From Cryptomeria japonica (Eukaryota; Streptophyta; Pinopsida; Cupressales; Cupressaceae), in the NCBI RefSeq assembly GCF_030272615.1, contig NC_081411.1:209404244-209468243 (forward strand): DNA of 64,000 nt, written 5' to 3'. The position numbers and the translations under genes were made by a program. Shown here in pieces: positions 32,691-44,159 of the stretch; position 1 is the first letter of the stretch; every line of letters starts with the position of its first letter. Below the pieces are notes generated by a model that saw nothing but the letters and a program-made list of their open reading frames with translations, was not told the origin of the DNA and did not search any database.

Positions 32691-33131
32691 TTATTTCTTT
32701 ATGTACCGATTTAACAATATGATGATAATGATAACTGCCATTATCCTATTTACCCTCACATTTATGAAGAAGATATAAATTAAACAAAAAACAAGCAAAT
32801 CAACTGTAATATGACTGCATGGGATGTAAATAGAAGTTAATTTCTCCGTATTGCAAGTTAGTACCATGATCTGCCATTTTTTCACAAACTGTCGCTGCTT
32901 CGTAATATTGCATATTTTGTTGCCCTTCTTCCAGCCCATACTTGTACAGTGAAAACACTTAGGATGCCTAAGAAACTCTGACATCAATGTATGTAAAGAG
33001 CCTGAAATGGAGAAATATGGATTGCCCCGTAGAAATGAAATAGCTAGATGGAGAAAACAGTGAAGAGAATATATAATTCTTCTGATCTCTGACTCTTTTT
33101 GATTCTGCTCACACAAACCCCAAATCAGCAC
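32691..33131 (-). CDS. Hypothetical 146-codon frame upstream of F-box/kelch copy 1
   Basis: An open minus-strand frame of unknown function, hydrophobic near the C-terminus (VDLLVFCLIYIFFINV). It occupies the place where the F-box of copy 1 would be, but shows no F-box motif and no match to copy 2. It may be chance or part of an inserted sequence. I do not recognise it. Confidence 0.2.
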   Translation of the reverse strand: MLIWGLCEQNQKESEIRRIIYSLHCFLHLAISFLRGNPYFSISGSLHTLMSEFLRHPKCFHCTSMGWKKGNKICNITKQRQFVKKWQIMVLTCNTEKLTSIYIPCSHITVDLLVFCLIYIFFINVRVNRIMAVIIIIILLNRYIKK

Positions 33132-33550
33132 TTTTATGGGACCGCATAGAAGTTTTAGTTCTCATTGGTAGGACTGGGATGCCCTCGGCACCATGGTCCT
33201 CCCAAATGACACAAATTTAGACCCCACAAGGATCATATTTTGAAGCTGAAATAACTTTCTCTATGTTCGTCTGATTTAAAATTTCAAATATTTTTGGTGT
33301 GGTTAGATATAAAAGCAAGTCTTACCCTTCATTTTGATAAGATCTCTCAATTTTAAAATGCAATCCATATGAAGCAAATGTAAGTGAGAAATTAATCAAG
33401 TATATTCAAGGCAGTGAAGGAGTGGTCAAGCTCAATTTTCAAGCATTCATGATGGCATCCATGATCAAAACATTAGGAAGATATTCTACATGACACTATC
33501 AACCTTAATATGAACACTTCAAGACAATATTCATCAAGGTATCAAGTTTT
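33132..33550. other. Unassigned sequence
   Basis: No coding signal. GGTCCTCCCAAATG near 33190 and GAAGCTGAAATAACTTTCTC near 33242 look like retroelement leader, and the gag remnant at 35200 lies downstream in the same orientation. Confidence 0.35.
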
Positions 33551-33765
33551 AATTTAAGCAACACAACTCCAAGGGGTTGAGCTTAGTTGGTTAAAGCATT
33601 GAGTTCTTAATGTGGAGACCCAAGTTCAACTCCCATGAGGGGCACCTTGTGTAGAATTCTAAGTTGTGACTCTTGGTCTTCCATTGGTTGTATTTGTCTC
33701 ATTGTTTAAAGTGGATCTCTAAGTTGTGACCCTTGGTCTTCCAAAAAAATTAAGCAACACAATTC
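33551..33765 (+). mobile_element. tRNA-derived SINE with target-site duplications
   Basis: The body at 33570-33747 begins GGGGTTGAGCTTAGTTGGTT, a tRNA-like head with A box GAGCTTAGTTGG (33579-33590) and B box GTTCAACTCC (33624-33633), spaced as in tRNA genes. It is flanked by AATTTAAGCAACACAACTC (33551-33569) and AATTAAGCAACACAATTC (33748-33765), near-identical duplications expected from LINE-driven insertion. The 3' part repeats AAGTTGTGACTCTTGGTCTT at 33661 and 33721, exactly 60 bases apart, and ends in an A run. RNA polymerase III transcription is expected from the boxes. Confidence 0.85.
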
Positions 33766-34019
33766 AAATCTAGCCTTACTCTCAAAAGGTAAGCTTTTTA
33801 ATTTAGTCAATTCCATTAAAAGTTCAATTTTAATTTCAATTCAAGGATTAATTTCAAGATTAGGTTTGAGATAGGAAAACCCCTATCAACAATACCATTT
33901 TGCTTATTTTTGTTTAGGCCACAAATCTCAAAAGCGACAACGATTAGATCAAACTTTTACAGCAGCCAAAATTGGAGGACTAGGTTGCCTTGAGCATCTC
34001 CGTCACATGAATATTTTAT

Positions 34020-34900
34020 GAACTTTTGGAAATAGATTCTGAGTGACATTTTGATTATGAAAGTTTCTTGTTTGACATTCTGATTTTAAAAGTTTCTTGT
34101 TTGTCCACATCTAATAGTTTTGACCCAATTTTCTAACACATATGCTTCTTTATTCTTTCTTCTGAAATCTAGCTCTGTGTCAACATACAACATCTATAGC
34201 TTGATCTTTATGTTATTTTATATTAATTTTTCATTATTTACCCTAGATCTAGTATTCAAATTCAATAATACACGTTCAACCTCAATGAATTTTTATTTGC
34301 ATTCAATCCATTTCATACTTGAAGAGAAGATTGAATCAATTCACCCATCCATTCAATTTTAAATATGAAAAAAATGGGTTTCATAGTTTATATAGCTTAA
34401 CTTATGAATCCAGAGAATATGATGACAATAAGAATACGATGAAAATAACTAGGTCACCTCAGGCATCTTGCTCTTGTAAATTTTTGGCAAATTATAGGAA
34501 GAAATTTTGAGCAATATTTTGAATCTAAAAGCTTCCTATTTGTCCACATCTCATAGCCACATGTCAAAGTCACCCCAAGCATCCTAGTCTCATACTTTTA
34601 GGTCGAATTATCTAACACTGGTACCTCTATGTTATATTCTTCTCAAATTTACCTCGATGTCTACATACAATCTTTGTATCTTGTTGTAAATTTTATTTTA
34701 TGTTAATTTCCATCATTTATGTTAAATCTAGTAGTTAAATTCAATAATACACATTCAACCATTAATTTACCTCAAAATGGGTGGTGAATTCTAATCTCCA
34801 TTCAATCCAATTCACACTTGAAGAGGAGATTGGATCAATAAAATTCATTTCACTCCTGTATGTAATGTTTTATGTGAAAATAAGTGGAATTCCTAGTTTA
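34020..34900 (+). repeat. Tandem duplication of about 470 bases
   Basis: Unit A (about 34020-34440) and unit B (about 34490-34900) share in order TTTGTCCACATCT, TCTAACAC, TACATACAA or CAACATACAACAT, TTAAATTCAATAATACAC and CACTTGAAGAGGAGATTG. Units differ at many bases. The duplication lies just upstream of a gag remnant, so it is probably in the LTR or leader of that old element. Confidence 0.6.
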
Positions 34901-35199
34901 CACAACTAAATTTATGAAACATTATTTTCTACCATTACATTTTTATGAACCCAATGTAGTTCTTACTTTACTTTTAGTTTTCATTTTTAGATCTAATTTA
35001 TCACATCTATCATTTATTTAGTGCATTTCATTGGTTAATAAATCATTCTATTGAGAAATTTCTTTTCTTAATCATACATTTTGCTTGCATTTTCAATTAC
35101 ATAAGATGTATTGTGAGTACAGATCTATTCACTTAGCTTTTCCATTTTTGTGTATAAGTTTTGTTACCCTTTTACCTACATCCAACATCTTGTTGAAAA

Positions 35200-35990
35200 T
35201 AAGTTATAGATTTATGGCTTTCCAAAGTTTAAATACTAGTGGGTGTGATCCTATGTTAAATAACCTATTCCATGGTAACTTGGGTGAATCCTCAATCCCT
35301 ACATAAGACATACCTAACATTATGGAGAATAATTCCTCTCTCACTTCTCCTAATAAGGATGACTCATTAATTAGAGTTACTATTCACCAATTGGGGAATC
35401 ATGACCATGAGTTGGATAAGCTTCAACAATGGATGGGTTGATAATACTCAAATAGTGAGGCAATCTTGTTGATTGAAGGCTTGAAGAGAATGGGTCAAAG
35501 TGATGAAATTGGTATATAAGTGTTGTATGGCATTACTCATATTGTTGACACCAATGTTATACCAATAAAAGGTTATGCCAAATCTCTTGGTTACTCTAAT
35601 CATACAAATCAAGTTGAGCATTCTATTCCTATGCACAAACCCCTGCCTAATGTGTCTACATATACATCTTCTATCATGACTAAACGTGAAAAAAATGCTA
35701 ATTCTATACATGTTAGTCATGAAGGAAATCCTATTAATCAATACTCCTACATACCTCCTATTTTTCTTTCTTTTTTTTTATCCCAACCATCTCCGTTACC
35801 AATACCATAATGTTCCACCTCCTTATTCTCAACATCCACCTACCTATCACAATATTACACCTTCATCTCAATCTAATGTATGTCAAACTACAAAAAATCA
35901 ACTAAAGCCTCTATCAGTAACCTAGCTCAAAGTGTGGCATCCTTACAATAACAATCAGCTTATTTAGGCAATCGAAGTTCAATATTGATA
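35200..35990 (+). pseudogene. Diverged second copy of the 1140-aa gag family (N-terminal part)
   Basis: The plus strand follows the N-terminus of the protein at 11305-14727 across several frames: LNNLFHGNLGESS, then HQLGNHDHELDKLQQWM, LIEGLKRMGQSDEIGI, LYGITHIVDTNVIPIKGYAK, LGYSNHTNQVEHSIPM, then a Pro/Ser-rich segment and LAQSVASLQ. The order and spacing match (LIEGLKHMLQSDKNGI, LHGIAHIVDLNVMPMKSCAE). Stops and frameshifts are frequent, and the homology is lost near 35990 before the gag core. Confidence 0.82.
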
Positions 35991-36500
35991 TTGAATTTGG
36001 TTGATTTTAAATTGAAATGTAAGCCTTTATTTTCCAATCAAAACTAATTCATATATATGTAACATCCCAACTAATTATTAAACTAAGTTATTTGTTCTAA
36101 TATATAAAACTAACCTAATTAATTTAATGATCAACCAAATTGATTGTATGTTCCAAACCACTTTCTAGGATACCTTGAATAATGGTAGTTATGTTGTTTT
36201 GTTTCAACTTATTCAAAAAATTGTTTATATTCATGTTCCTAGTGAGAAATCAAGTACATTAGATAGGTTAGTGTACAATATTGATATTGGTTACTAACCC
36301 TAATATTTCTTCTTCAGTTCAATATTTTTAGGTCAGCACATTTTATAATTAGTTTTGATTAGATTAAAAGGGGAAGGACTTACACCCATTACATGATAGA
36401 AATAAAGGAAAAAAAATAGATCTCACATGGAGTGAGTTAAAAAAATAAATTAACAAAACTAACAAAAAATAATAAAAAATCATTCAAATAATTTAGGCCT
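35991..36500. other. Unassigned AT-rich sequence
   Basis: Nothing recognisable; probably the junction between the gag remnant and the minus-strand Copia remnant. Confidence 0.4.
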
Positions 36501-37573
36501 TCAATGGACTACTACTCGTTTTTCAAAAATATAAGATGGTCATCAAAAGACACCTCCATTTTGAGAAGTAGGGTAACCAACCACGTCAATGGAATGGTGC
36601 GGAGAATGGGGGTATCCACCAAGTGCTTAATCCTTTGTAACACCCATTGAAAGGGGCTACTATGGGTCGAGGCCAACTGATTGTAAGGAAGTTATGGTAG
36701 CAAAATAACTTCCTACACTAATATTGAGAGGAGGGTAATCAAAACAATTAGTTCCTTACAATATTTACAAAAAGGTAACAAAAATAATCATAAATATTAT
36801 ACATACCATAAAAAATAGTTATTTACATGGGAAAAACCCTTTGAGGAGAAAAACCACACACTCCAAACCTTGCATAATATATTATTTAGAAGTAAACAAA
36901 ATAATTTAATATACTTGTAAAGAAATATTTTGATAGAAGTATCACCAATTAGAGATCTAGAGGTAGCTCAATAGCTATAAGACTCTTACACACAACCTCC
37001 ATCTCATAGACCTAATATATAGGAGATTCAGTACATGATACCATGAAACGTTATTACAAGCCGATGGGCTAAAACCACCCAAAAAGTGGAGCTCAACATA
37101 TCTCTAATCCAAGATACCATATGTTTTGTCAAAATACACAACAACACATGTAGTTCCTTTTTACAACTCACTTATGTGCCCAACATATTATAATATTTAT
37201 TTGAGTAGAATCGACTTTTAGAGGCCATAACTTTTGATTGAGGATTCCAATTGGCAAAATATTTGAAGCACTAGAAATTTTATTTAGCATTTTATAAAGT
37301 TGTAACTTCCTTTCCTGGTTACAATAAATTTTGGTCCATTTCTGGAGCCTTTAATGCCCCATAAATTGACTTGAAAATTGTTATTTGAAACTTTAATATC
37401 CTCAAATCTAGACATAATCTTGCAACTAAAATTTATCAATGTGCTTAATTATCCAAATAGTATTGTTTAGAAAATTTGTGGACCAATTTGTGCTTGAATT
37501 TAAACTTACTATAAATAGTAACCTTATCTTGATATAAGTTTGAGACACCGTTTTTCTTATATTCTCTCACTTG
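36500..37573 (-). repeat. Probable LTR of minus-strand Copia remnant (element 4)
   Basis: On the minus strand this region follows the end of Copia RNase H and a CAAGTGAGAGAATA tract (about 37570), comparable to the CAAGTGGGAGA tract common before Copia LTRs. Farther on, minus-strand AAGGGTTTTTCCCATGTAAA (about 36810-36860) resembles the end region of Copia LTRs. Exact ends are not resolved. Confidence 0.5.
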
Positions 37574-37579
37574 TCAAAA

Positions 37580-38555
37580 GTCTTGTAAGATTAAAAGGGG
37601 TATATATACCATAATTTTATTTCTAGGGATCACGATGCCCATAGAATCCAAGCAACATCTAAACTTCTTTATGCTCACAACCTTAGTTGAATAATCTACA
37701 ACATTCATAAAAATATCTACCTTAACAAGCTCAACCCTACCATCCTCAACCATATCTCTAATTAAATGATATTGAACATCAATATACTGGTCTTGGCATA
37801 AGAAGTTAGGTTCTTAGCTAGGAATATCACACACTAGCTATTACAATAAAATACCATTATATATTTTTTTATTCTAATAGTTGAGCATAGTCTCACAAGA
37901 CAAATGGCTTCTTGAAAAGTATGATTAGCTGCAATATACTTACCTTTAATAGTGGAGAAAAAAGCCATAGCGTATTTCTTACTCATCCAATAGATTGAAC
38001 CACGAGATATAGAAAACACATAAGCACTAGTGGATCTCCTAATATCAATGTCTCCTATATACTATGAATCCACATAACCATTAATATCAAATGAAATCTC
38101 ATCTCTTGCCATATTATCATAATAACATAAAGAATAATCTAAGCTACCTTTTAAATTTCTTAAGAATTTTCAGTTGCATCACAATAAACTCTACCAGAAT
38201 TAGACATATATTTTTAAAGAACTCCCAATACTTGGTCAATGTTTTCTCTAGTCTAGACCATAACATACTTTAAACATCTAACTACTCTCTAGTAAGGAAC
38301 TCGACTCATGTCTTGCATCTCTAATGGGAACATAGGTCAATTTGATATAGATAACCTGATTCCAATTGTAAAGGAAATTCATGATGATCTATAATCCTAC
38401 ATATTAAACCTCTACAAAACTTCTTACTCTAGCATAGCCATAACTTTCTATTCACTCTATCTCTTTTGATTTTCATTCCAAGAATGAAATTAATTCTACC
38501 AAGATCTTTCATTTCAAATATAGTAGCAAGTTAATACTTTAGTTCTAAGGAATTC
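37580..38555 (-). pseudogene. Copia element 4 RT end and RNase H (minus strand, broken)
   Basis: Minus-strand translation gives, across frames, FEMKDLGRINFILGMKIKR (about 38520), LLTKYWEFFKN, GFIVYRRH, FNLLDE, YCS-like TTKAEY remnants (38019-37834), HLIRDMVEDGRVELVKVD and DSMGIVIPR (about 37780-37640). These follow the order of the Copia RT end and RNase H. Stops are very frequent; this is older than Copia elements 1 and 2. Confidence 0.72.
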
Positions 38556-38557
38556 TT

Positions 38558-38760
38558 GATGTCATCAATAATGTGGCGGAAGCCACTACACTTGTATATG
38601 GTTTATGTATGGCTTACAAATTAGGAATAAAAAAATTGATTATAGAAGGGCACTCGATGAGCAATATATCAATCTTGAAAAAATTTAAATTCCCAAGATA
38701 GAAGATCGACTGGGTTGGTGCAAGAAGTTGGGTCCCAATTCTGTGGAAGTCCACAAGAAA
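38558..38760 (+). pseudogene. RNase H (RVT_3 type) C-terminal fragment
   Basis: The plus strand reads NNVAEATTLVYGLCMAYKLG then IKKLIIEGHSMSNISILKKF, then a TAG and KIDWV. This is the second half of the plant RNase H-like domain found at the end of L1-type LINE ORF2; the usual E-x-D-S motif is altered to EGHSMS. Upstream it abuts minus-strand Copia sequence, so the N-terminal half is missing. Confidence 0.75.
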
Positions 38761-38854
38761 ATAATTTTACTGCTCGAAACGAGTGCCCATTTTTTGAGAA
38801 ATAGACACCCGTTTAGCTTTGGGCCCCTGACCCATAAGACTAAAACAGGTGCAT

Positions 38855-39045
38855 GTTTTGGAAAATGGGTGCACGATTTTTTGAAAGGAGCACACATTTC
38901 TAAAAATGGGCACACTTTTTCAAAAATGGGCACACGTTTTCAAAAATGGGCACAAGTTTCTAAAAACGGGTACACATTTCTAAAAACGGGCACACATTTC
39001 TTAAAATGTTACAAATTTAAAAATGGTTACTCATTTCTTGAATTT
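38855..39045. repeat. Minisatellite, 20-base unit, about 9 copies
   Basis: Unit of type GGGCACACATTTCTAAAAAT. The GGG of successive units falls at 38908, 38928, 38948, 38968 and 38988, an exact 20-base period; outer units are more degenerate. A 106-codon frame across it (38728-39048) is only the repeat read in shifting phase. Confidence 0.88.
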
Positions 39046-40860
39046 TAAATAATGGGTGCCTGTTTCATAAAAGATGGAGTGGGAAACACACCTATACCTC
39101 AGTTTTGGATTCTGGTTAGGCTTGGTGGGACCAAGCCTATGCTTGGACCTCCAAAAAAAAAGGCTAAGGCACTGGAATACCAAATTTCTGCCTTGATGTA
39201 ATTTTTTGAAGGTCTTCTTGATTATATTTTTATATGAAATGAAAAACCATTATATTTCTCACTATCTTGATTTTAAAAATATAAATTTCATAGTGATATG
39301 ATAATTTTTACTATTTTTGCATTATTTATTAATCAAAAGTGGTACCTAAATGTAAAATAATGAGGTTCAATACAACTTTAATATCTTTTTTGTTTTTAAG
39401 TTTTTTGGAAAATAAATTATATGACATCAATCTACATACAATTATTTTTAAGATTAAAAAAAAACTTTAAAGCATATGAAAGTTTCATCAAATTATGGTG
39501 GCCATACACCAGCTGTTTTGAAAATGTACTTTATAGTCAATTAAAAATTAATTAAAAAAAAAATATTCAATAAGAAAATAAGAAAAAATACTCATAAATT
39601 TTTTGTGTCTTAGGTATCTTTTCCTAGAAGGATTTGGAAAAATTCATTTATTTACATCAAACTATGGTGGGCATACACATGTATGGTATGGTCCTGAAAC
39701 AGGCATTTTGAAAAAGTGGTTTTCAAACATGCCTACTAAAAAGTAATTTCTACCATGTGGGTATTGAAATAAACTACATATTTAAAAATTAGACTTCGAG
39801 CACTACATTTTCTATTACTGAAGTTTTTTGAGATTCAATCTCTAAGTGCTTTAAATTTTGACATCAATAGATAGAAAATTTGAAAAATAGAGAAAACACT
39901 TATACTTTTTGCCCAAAAGTGGGACTCAATTTTTTGCAGCCACCCGACTATGTTCTTTAGGAGGCTTGGCCAAAGATTAGAAGATTTCAGCATAAGACAT
40001 TTCTTTATATAAGTCCTTTGATCATTCTTTCTAATAGGTGTTGGCTTTTGTAGAATTACCTTCAGGATTAATGTTTGAAAATAATGATGCAACGTTAAAG
40101 CTCTTTAGTCCTATGTTTGAATGGGCATGTTTAAGGACTTCAATATCTATTTAAATATTTATTAATGATTTCAATCTAGCATTAGTAGTACCCAACTAGT
40201 AAATTTGTCACATCAAAGGCCATATATTCTATTTTATAGCTTTTGGCCAACTCATGTCATCCCCTCAATTCATGTGAAGGCCTTGGAAAAGACATCATCT
40301 CGTGGGAAGTGCTAAATTGGGACTATGGTGGGGACATAAAAGTATTCAATTGATCTCTTATAAAAACTTCATATCCTTCTCCTGTATAAAATTAATTGCC
40401 ACTAACGTCAACACATGTAAAGGTTTATGTGAAAGAAGTCATGTGGTTATTTTAAGGAAACTAGCTAGCCATTTTTCACACAATCTCTATATTTTCAAAT
40501 ATTGATTCGTTCTTCCAGCACTAGGTAAGATTTGTAAGGTGGAATTCTAAAGAACTACAAGTTGGTAGTCCATACCGTAAATTATTTCCTATTTTTAGTG
40601 TCTCTTGTTGCCATGAATCATGGAATAGAAGCCTCTTAACTAGAGAATCATTGTTTCCTTCATTAGTTGGGAGTTTCCATCCATAGGAGCTCTCACTCTA
40701 AAACATATGAAATTCATTTTCTCTTGGGGCCGTGTTAATATTAAAAGAGAAATTATCACCACTATTGGTGAAGAGGTAATTTACCCTAAAGTCCTACAAA
40801 ATATTTACCCTCCTCAAGTGGTCTTTGTCTTCCTATGAAATGTATTTGATATCCTACAAA
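39046..40860. other. Unassigned sequence with a small direct duplication
   Basis: No gene was recognised. ATCAAATTATGGTGGCCATACAC (39489, read as two parts) recurs as ATCAAACTATGGTGGGCATA at 39656, followed in both by CATTTTGAAAA or TGTTTTGAAAA, a 170-base direct duplication. A hairpin GGCTTGGT-GGG-ACCAAGCC lies at 39119-39137. Confidence 0.45.
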
Positions 40861-41706
40861 ATTATCATTCTATGTTGCATTTTTCATCTCAATTTGTTAA
40901 ATAAGACTTTACTTATCTTGATAGCTTAGAAAAGGCTATAAAAAAGTATGCTTTGTTCTACAATAAGGGTTGGCTTCAAGGTATTTTTTCAACAAAATTC
41001 CTAAATAAGAAGCCTCGATATGCTATGTTGTGTAATGCCATGAAGATTAGACTTGAGTCGAATAATTGCAAAAAATTTAGGGTGAATTGGGGATCTTGTT
41101 GGAGATTATTTCTCCATTAGAAGCCACCCTCTTTACTAATCACTTTTATGCTCTCCATCTGCTCATACTGCATCAGCCACATCTTCAAAAGATAGAGAAA
41201 GTGCACTTCAAGTATAGTCATAGAAAGGACCCTAAAGACTTCTTATTAGATGTGGGGGAGAACAATCCCCAAAGATAGTTATTGGTTCTCTATCATCTAG
41301 GCTTGAATTTGTTTTAGAGCATCTTGTACTGCAAATACTATCTATTTCTTTTTCCTCCCTATGTTTAAAATTGGGGTTTTGGGTAGGGTTTCATACTTCC
41401 ATGCATAATCGGTTATAATATAGGATAGTTAATGCAAATTGATCCCAACTCTCTATTATTTTAATTTTGTTGATATATTAGTTCTAGTATGGGTTAGGTT
41501 TTGCAGATTGAACTATTCTCTATGTCACCTCCATTTTGTGTATCATTCTATAAGTGTTCTATCTATTTAGGTAGGGTTTGCAAATTGACCACAACTCTCT
41601 GTGTTTTTATCTTTTCATATTTAGGATATCATTTGGTATTCTTTGTTGTAATGCTTATATTTTAATTAATATAATAGTATGTGCATGTGATTTTCCTTAA
41701 AAAAAA
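40861..41706 (+). mobile_element. Probable 3' end of a plus-strand non-LTR element
   Basis: The end TTAATATAATAGTATGTGCA, TGATTTTCCTTAAAAAAAA (41667-41706) is typical of plant L1-type LINE 3' ends with a short poly(A). Upstream frames (for example 41087-41278) contain no domain I recognise; the region would be 3' UTR or a decayed ORF2 end. The RNase H fragment at 38558 is on the same strand and might belong to it. Confidence 0.45.
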
Positions 41707-42235
41707 TGTATAGGAAAATATCACCATTAAATTTATAAAATACATAATGATTTAATTTAGAATTTATTTCTCCATGTTCTCCTTCTCACTCATTTAATGT
41801 CACGTACAGGTGCTCTTTATTTTGTTTGGTTTTTATAAATAGATTGATTATGGAAGGATTGGGTTGGGAAGATGTGGCAAAGTAAATGGTGACAGTTAAT
41901 CCAAGATGAAAGATTGAGTTTAATGAGTTGGCAATGGTATTGATGTTTATTTTTATATAGTTTGAAAGGTGTGGATTGTGGAAGTTGCTTAAGTGCGGCT
42001 TGAGTTGGATTTTCAGCATTATCATGTTTTCTATTTTGTAAATAGAATGCTTCCTAGAGTTGTGAAGTTAAAACTTAGAGAAGTTTTATGTGTGAGTTAG
42101 TTTGATTTAAGTAAGATGGGTTTCTTTTCTCTTGCATCATGTAAGGAAAGTTTACCCTAGGTCATGTTATGTAAGGAAATTTTCTCTTCTCTTACATGTT
42201 GATGTTTCATCAAGAGAGCTATATACATAAGATTA

Positions 42236-42455
42236 TTTTTGATAAAGATAAATGGGTTTTACATGGACCCGAAACCAAAATTTTTATATAACCCGTCCAT
42301 CAGCCAATAAAAAAAAACCAACAACAAAAAAGGGGAACACCCCAGACAGAACACAAAAGCAAAAAGAAACAACAACTGACAAAACAAAACACAAACAAAC
42401 ACTTCATTAAATGTGTGCACCAGCTCCATGTTCTTATGGATGGTAGCCTTGTTGA
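42236..42455 (-). other. 3' noncoding end of minus-strand non-LTR segment
   Basis: T-rich on the minus strand, ending in GGGTCCATGTAAAACCCATT then TATCTTTATCAAAAA (42284 down to 42236). It resembles the end of the segment at 28948. A 71-codon hydrophobic frame (42474-42259) is a by-product of the T-rich sequence. Confidence 0.45.
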
Positions 42456-43960
42456 TTACCTCCAATTCCACCATAATGAACCTGGAGGTACCCTTATTGT
42501 TGCTCCTGCTTCTAGTCCTGGAACTAGTGCCCGTAGTTTTATTGCCACCAACAACAGAGTCTTCACCACTAGATCTTTCTTTCTATTACTTTCATTAGGG
42601 TCACTGTCAATAGGATTGGATCTATACTCCGCCAAAAAGGCATTGATCTTTTCCAACCCCTACATACTATTATTCATGGCCTCCTTACTTATGTCAACCA
42701 TATTCTTAATATTATTCTTGATCTCCTCCATAGACTGCTCAACCTTCTCAATTATTTGCTCATGTTTATATTTCATAACCTTGACATCATGGGAAAGCTT
42801 CTGGGTTATGATCATGAGCTTCTCAGATTTGCTAGGCTTAGGTGAATCAGTGAAGATATCAATTATCTCCTTGATCCCCTCTTTGAGGGTATCAATCTCC
42901 TTCCCCATCCACTTCTAGTTGTTCTCCTGGCTTCTAGTCGCTTCCATCACTAGATTTATCAGAGAACTATAATTTTGTAAACCACCATCCACATATTTAG
43001 GTAGAGTCCCCCGCTACTTCTTCAGGACATTAAGAGGAATGTCCAATTTGATTTCTTGGTCCAAGGTCTTGGGAGCATATTTTTTAACAACCAACTTCTA
43101 TTTGGAATAAGGCTCAGTTTTAGAAATCATCTTGTTGGTCGATTTATATTTACTCGCAGCCCATCTGGGGTGGTTCTTGCTACTATGGGTTGCAGGAGTG
43201 ACCAACATCTCACCCTCTTCAACCGGCTTATAATCAGGGTCAACAAGGGGTTTGGCGCTTCCATTATCCTCCATCTCCATATCTGAATTAGAGACATCTT
43301 GAATATTAGTATTAGGGATTTGGCCTTTCTCAGAGAGGGAGGGCACAACTTCAAGGGCTTTAGTGTACTCCATAATAAGCACAATAAGCCCTTCATGGAG
43401 GACAAGATTATTAGGATTCTTAGCATGTTTTTCAAGGCTATTCTCCAAAGAAGAAACCAGATAGAAAGGAATCAAAATAATTTTGCCATGCCTAAAGTGA
43501 TTCAAGATGGTAAAATAATAAGAACAAATACTGGCATATCTGTAATCAAGTGTAATGTACCTCATGATGAACTCAGCCATGTTTGCCCAGGGAGCCATAA
43601 GATCCTTTCTATTGTAGCCACCATCGACCATTTTATTAACTCTTGAATGCTCCTTATCTTTATTAAAAAAATTTGCCACGTCTTCCTCCCTATTTTTATG
43701 TCTCTATGAAATCTTTTGCCATTCATAGCCAAACCCATAACCGTTACCACCAGGGTTTCATCTAGCTAATAATCAGTACCATAGGCCCTCAAAACCCTTT
43801 TTCTTCCACCCATTGAAAAACATTTTTGTGAGCAGAGGAGAAGGGCCATGGAGTCTTTCTAAGAAGGGAACCATTCCCCCATCAACAATTTCCTATCACA
43901 CTTCCTTATTTTTCATCCATTTGTCAAAAGTGGATGGATCTTTCTTATTCTTGTCCCCAC
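42456..43960 (-). pseudogene. Plant TE-associated protein of unknown function (broken by TAG codons)
   Basis: One minus-strand frame of 408 codons (43679-42456) is interrupted only by four TAG codons (43095, 42994, 42915 and 42660 regions); upstream frame-shifted pieces extend it to about 43960 (MVPFLERLHGPSPLLTKMFF, NGWKKKGFEGLWY, GLAMNGKRFHRD). Recognisable segments are RYITLDYRYASICSYYFTIL, LNHFRHGKI, LHEGLIVLIMEY, an acidic linker, then a coiled coil (KVMKYKHEQIIEKVEQSMEE). It resembles hypothetical proteins repeated across plant transposons; no function is known to me. It lies about 200 bases downstream of an RNase H domain on the same strand. Confidence 0.6.
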
Positions 43961-44159
43961 CTAAAATGGTTTGGGTCACCAAACAAAAATAGGAAATGGG
44001 CCACACTAGACAAGTCTCCAAATAGAAGCAAGACATGGGCCACACAAGAAGACAAAAAATTTAGGCACAAGTGAAGTTTCTAGATCTTCGGATAGGCAAA
44101 TTGAAAGGATACCATTTCCCCAACAACTTAATCAAGTCATGATTATTCTTTATTGGTTA

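Noticed and set aside
33570-33640. A functional tRNA gene
   Set aside because: A and B boxes are present, but acceptor and anticodon stems do not pair, and the unit has a SINE tail and target duplications.
38855-39045. Possible CRISPR-like array
   Set aside because: Units are contiguous 20-mers without unique spacers, in a plant nuclear context.
38728-39048. 106-codon frame with repeated HFLK/FSKMG-like units
   Set aside because: Produced by the 20-base minisatellite; the repeat unit is not a multiple of three, so protein repeats shift phase.
43299-43646. 115-codon plus-strand frame
   Set aside because: Antisense to the recognisable minus-strand TE protein (LNHFRHG, LHEGLIVLI).
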